Origin: Pleurotus ostreatus/Saccharomyces cerevisiae fusant
Lineage: Eukaryota; Opisthokonta
DNA length: 31,528 bases
Reading direction: 5' to 3'
NCBI GenBank assembly: GCA_024196135.1
Contig: JAMQCK010000284.1
Coordinates: 1 to 31,528, forward strand
Shown: in pieces, positions 28,749 through 31,528 of the stretch
How positions within the stretch are numbered: position 1 is the first letter of the stretch
Layout: each line of letters opens with the position of its first letter
Notes under the pieces: generated by a model
What the model saw: only the letters and a program-made list of their open reading frames with translations
What the model was told of the DNA's origin: nothing
Database searches by the model: none
Translations under genes and position numbers: made by a program

Positions 28749-29463
28749 ATGGCGCGCGGCAAGCTGCCCACCGGCCCGTCCAAGCTCTCCAAGGTGCTCG
28801 AGCACCTCAAAGCGGCGCCGCGCCTGCAGCTATCTGGTGTCTCGCGTATCTCGCTCGTCCATGCGTACCGGAACGACCACTGGGGCGCCCGCCTCTTCAC
28901 CGAGCGCGACCTCCCGCGCATCCGGTATGCGAACGACGCGCTCCGCATCGAGGTCGAGCGCCATGGGAAGGCGAAGAACGAGTTCTGGCGTCCGCAGATG
29001 ACGGTTGAGCTTGGTGCGTAACCTGTCTCTGGGGAAGCCTTCGTCCGCTTACCGTCAGCAGAAAACGGCACGACACAGACGCTCGAGCTTTCGAAAAAGT
29101 CTGCTAGCGACATTCTTTCCGAGCTCATGTCCCTTGCTGGTGGGCCGGCGTGGACCAAGGTGCGCTCTCTTACGCCAGTCCACTACTTCTCGTGCTAACT
29201 CTTCTCAGTGGGTCGAGGAATGCCAGGAAGCCGGCCGCGAACCCATACAACCGGACACTGCGGACGAGAAGGCTATCACCTGGTCCTCTCGCTCGTCTAG
29301 CGAGTCAACGTCCGTCCCTCCATACGACGTCTTCGCCAAGCAGCACGAAGCAGACTCCGCCCGCCGCGCCGAGGAGGCGAAGCGCCAGAAGGAGGAGGCT
29401 ACGCGGAACGCTGCTTTGAATGCAGCACCAACCCCTGCTGCTTCCGCACCTCCACCGGCATAG
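28749..29463 (+). CDS. mitochondrial ribosomal protein, L51/S25/CI-B8 domain (mL61/Mrp49-like)
   Basis: Exons 28749-29013, 29062-29159 and 29209-29463 give 205 residues. Residues 1-125 fit the thioredoxin-like L51/S25/CI-B8 fold: GPSKLSKVLEHLKAAPRLQL, RISLVHAYRNDHWGARLF, PRIRYANDALRIEVER, and then the acidic helix LSKKSASDILSELMSLAGG. Basidiomycete proteins of this shape correspond to the large-subunit protein mL61 (yeast Mrp49) or to mS25; I favour mL61 by the basic N-terminus but cannot exclude the other. The C-terminal 80 residues are a charged helix (QHEADSARRAEEAKRQKEEA) and an Ala/Pro tail. Its neighbour TIM13 also acts in mitochondria. Confidence 0.75.
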
Positions 29464-30359
29464 TTGCTCAACGGCTTCATGTCCTCCCCCACTTATATAC
29501 ACTCTAATCGCATTGCATGTCCATCACGTCTCTCATCCTCGACGGACTGCTCGCCTGAATTACTTCAAGACTTAACATCCTGCGTTTGACTCAATATGTC
29601 CAGCCATACATATGAGAGGTCCTCATCTCATTCGTCTCGACCAGCCTGAGGTTCCAAGCGCCGCTGTGGCGTAGCTGCCTTCATGGACCTTTTTCGATGA
29701 GGGAATCACGGCGTGGGGTGACAGTTACCTGATTCCTGGTATTTCCATGTCATCATACACAATGTTAAGGAAGGTAAGGACTGTAGGGAAGGAGTAAGTA
29801 GGCCATCTCGAATGCGAAGGTACGGATGCCCGCGCCGTAGGTGCGCTCGCCTGATTGGGTAGTGAATGAGTGAGACCACAACTTGCTCGTGGTCGCCATC
29901 TCGCTTAAGCTCGATGCCTTACCGCAACCCTTGCCGCTTGACGGCACGTCTCGAGTCTACGAAATACCAAACGCTAACAACGATGTCTGCCGCTCGAGAA
30001 CCAACAAATTGAACCACCACATTCGATCACCCTCCTCTGTTTGTCCTGCAGCCCTGCCATGCATGGCAAGGAGAGTCGAGGGCTATGAGGCTTTCTCAGA
30101 GGCCACAGAGGTCTTCCTTTGTTATTGCTTGCTGCTCAACGTCAACGACGAGGTCGCCCCCTCGGGGTATGCCGCGACGGTTTGTCCCGCAGAAATCACG
30201 CTCGGCGCACGCTACCATCACGTGAGTGCCTCGAGGTCAACAACAACTGTTGACACCACGTTCCCATCCGCTTTTGATGTGACGGCCCGTGACCGTTCGA
30301 TAGCACCCCAGGACCCCCTCCCATTTTCGTCTCTCGAATCCTCATCACCCGCGACCATC
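29464..30359. other. intergenic region (896 bp)
   Basis: This holds the mitoribosomal gene 3' UTR and the upstream region of the next gene. The frame of that gene stays open upstream with an ATG near 30060, but the translation lacks protein-like composition compared with the part after 30360. I see no RNA gene or repeat. Confidence 0.4.
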
Positions 30360-31175
30360 ATGAGCTCCCCTCCCCACCACTCGCGCGCCCCCACGCCGCC
30401 CTCGACGCAGGAAGAGTTCCTCGCCCTCGAGACCGTCATGGCCGTCATCTTCCCCAACAGTGGCCCGCGCCCCGCCGAGCAGTACAAATCCTACGCCCCG
30501 CTGCGCCGCTCCGTCCGCGAGAGCGAGCTCCGCCGCATCCGCCGCGCCCTCGACCTCCGCCCCTACCACCTCTCCGCCTATGACGTCCAGCGCCTCCGCG
30601 ACGGCGTCGAGACCCGCAGGCAGTTCCTCCTCTCCCTCGGGGCCGCCGAGCAGATGGAGGATCGCCTCGTCGAGCTGAAGTGTATCGGGCCTGAGGTCGC
30701 GCGCCTCACCATCGCCGAGAAGATCATCCTCGCGCGCACGACGCGCACGTGGCAGGGCCTGCGCGACGAGATGACGGTCTGGGGACGGTTCCTCGAGGAT
30801 CTCCTCCACCAGGACCGCGTTCTCGCACGCGATATGCTTGGCGAGGGCGAGTTCTGTATGAGCCAGTTGCATATATCGGACTTCGCGGTCTGCCAGCGTA
30901 AGCAGGTCTACAACATGGCGAGGGGAATGGGCAGGGAGAACGACCTGTTCGCGCATGGGACGCACAAGATGGAGCCGGCGCTGCGGCCTGCCAAGGGTGC
31001 GTGATACCTGTTGATGTTATGGGCGAGGACTCATGGGTTTGCAGACCTCCGTTACGAGTCTGAAGAGGTCAAAAAACTAGAGAAGGAGAAGCGGCGCTGG
31101 CTCTGGGCGATGCTCAAGGCATACGACCAAATTGAGTGCAAGCTCGCGGGAGTCGATGGCCCGGACCATGTCTGA
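30360..31175 (+). CDS. conserved-looking helical protein of unknown function
   Basis: Start ATG is at 30360 (MSSPPHHSRAPTPPSTQEEF), chosen because GC-rich coding sequence begins there. Exon 2 (31045-31175) follows a 48-nt intron (30997-31044). The 255-residue product is almost entirely amphipathic helix: LRRSVRESELRRIRRALDLR, LSAYDVQRLRDGVETRRQFL, LTIAEKIILARTTRTWQGLR and EEVKKLEKEKRRWLWAMLKA. Two Cys lie at GEGEFCMSQ and FAVCQRKQ. It has no signal peptide, membrane segment or catalytic motif that I recognise. The regular composition and clean splicing argue for a real gene. Confidence 0.7.
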
Positions 31176-31528
31176 GCATTGTCAGCCCTTTTTTTTTTTT
31201 TTTTTGGAATCCCGTTTATTGTCCTCTGGGGCCGGGCCCTATGGTAGACACGTACAACGGGTACTCTACTGTATATGTATACTCCTGTCCAGATGCAAAC
31301 TAATCAACTGCGCGGAATACATCGTGCGTATCCGAGCGATATCTCCTTTGTCTCTCCGAGTGCTGTTGTGAGGTCTGTATGCAGCAGAAGGCTATGGTCG
31401 ACGGGCTTGTTCAAGAGGGAGGGGGAGTACTCTGACGTTGTCTGGGCCGATATTTCGAAGTCCGAATATGTTGTCCATGAAAGTCGATGCCGTATCGGAG
31501 CAGTCTGTCGGCGCTCGATGGATCATCG
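31176..31528. other. 3' flank and right edge
   Basis: A run of 17 T (31189-31205) follows the stop codon by 13 nt. The remaining sequence shows no supported gene. The last 150 bp could be the edge of a gene outside the window, but no frame is convincing. Confidence 0.4.

Noticed and set aside
31189..31205. Retrotransposon poly(A)/poly(T) tail
   Set aside because: A lone T-run just after a stop codon, without target-site duplication or reverse transcriptase sequence nearby.

Overview
The window looks like a chromosome segment from a filamentous basidiomycete, most likely an Agaricomycete. Nearly all genes carry introns of about 45-65 nt with GT..AG borders. Neighbouring genes sit close together on alternating strands, and the recognisable genes (GET2-like, Tim13, an L51/S25-type mitoribosomal protein, a secreted GMC oxidoreductase, divergent F-box/LRR-like proteins) are typical fungal content. 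All exon joins below were made by hand from reading frame, intron phase and splice consensus; no database search or transcript data was available.

Layout. 1-774 is the 3' part of an F-box/LRR-like gene (+). 1085-2763 (-) is a complete F-box/LRR-like gene. 3643-5883 (+) is a 10-exon gene of unknown function. 6738-8087 (-) encodes an SH3 protein resembling Nbp2. 8612-10415 (+) is a second F-box paralogue, apparently frameshifted. 10670-12124 (-) encodes a four-helix, MLKL-N-terminal-like protein. 13019-14386 (+) encodes a GET2-like membrane protein. 14836-22805 is an apparent mobile element (below). 23041-24887 (-) is a third F-box paralogue. 25068-27305 (-) is a secreted GMC-family oxidoreductase. 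28247-28673 (-) is TIM13 and 28749-29463 (+) a mitochondrial ribosomal protein gene, sharing a 75 bp divergent promoter. 30360-31175 (+) is a conserved-looking helical protein of unknown function.

The most interesting part is 14.8-22.8 kb. Positions 22849-22806 (-) read as the 5' half of a tRNA-Ser(AGA), and 14836-14807 (-) read as a tRNA-Ser 3' half with a T-arm and a pol III T-run. The two halves are in the right order and orientation on the same strand, and their acceptor arms pair at all seven positions (two G-U). I infer that one tRNA-Ser gene has been split by an insertion of about 8 kb. The insertion carries an unknown 349-residue protein (15560-16707), a 1147-residue protein with motifs of the DUF3435/Crypton-type tyrosine recombinases plus C-terminal zinc-binding motifs (16829-20887), and a disordered, basic, coiled-coil protein (21033-22592). 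A 19-bp sequence is shared, in the same orientation relative to the gene, by the promoters of the last two. The left end has an array of GCGAAGC mini-hairpin repeats, a 10-bp inverted repeat and a decayed duplicate of the first element gene. This would be a captain-like tyrosine-recombinase element integrated in a tRNA gene of a basidiomycete.
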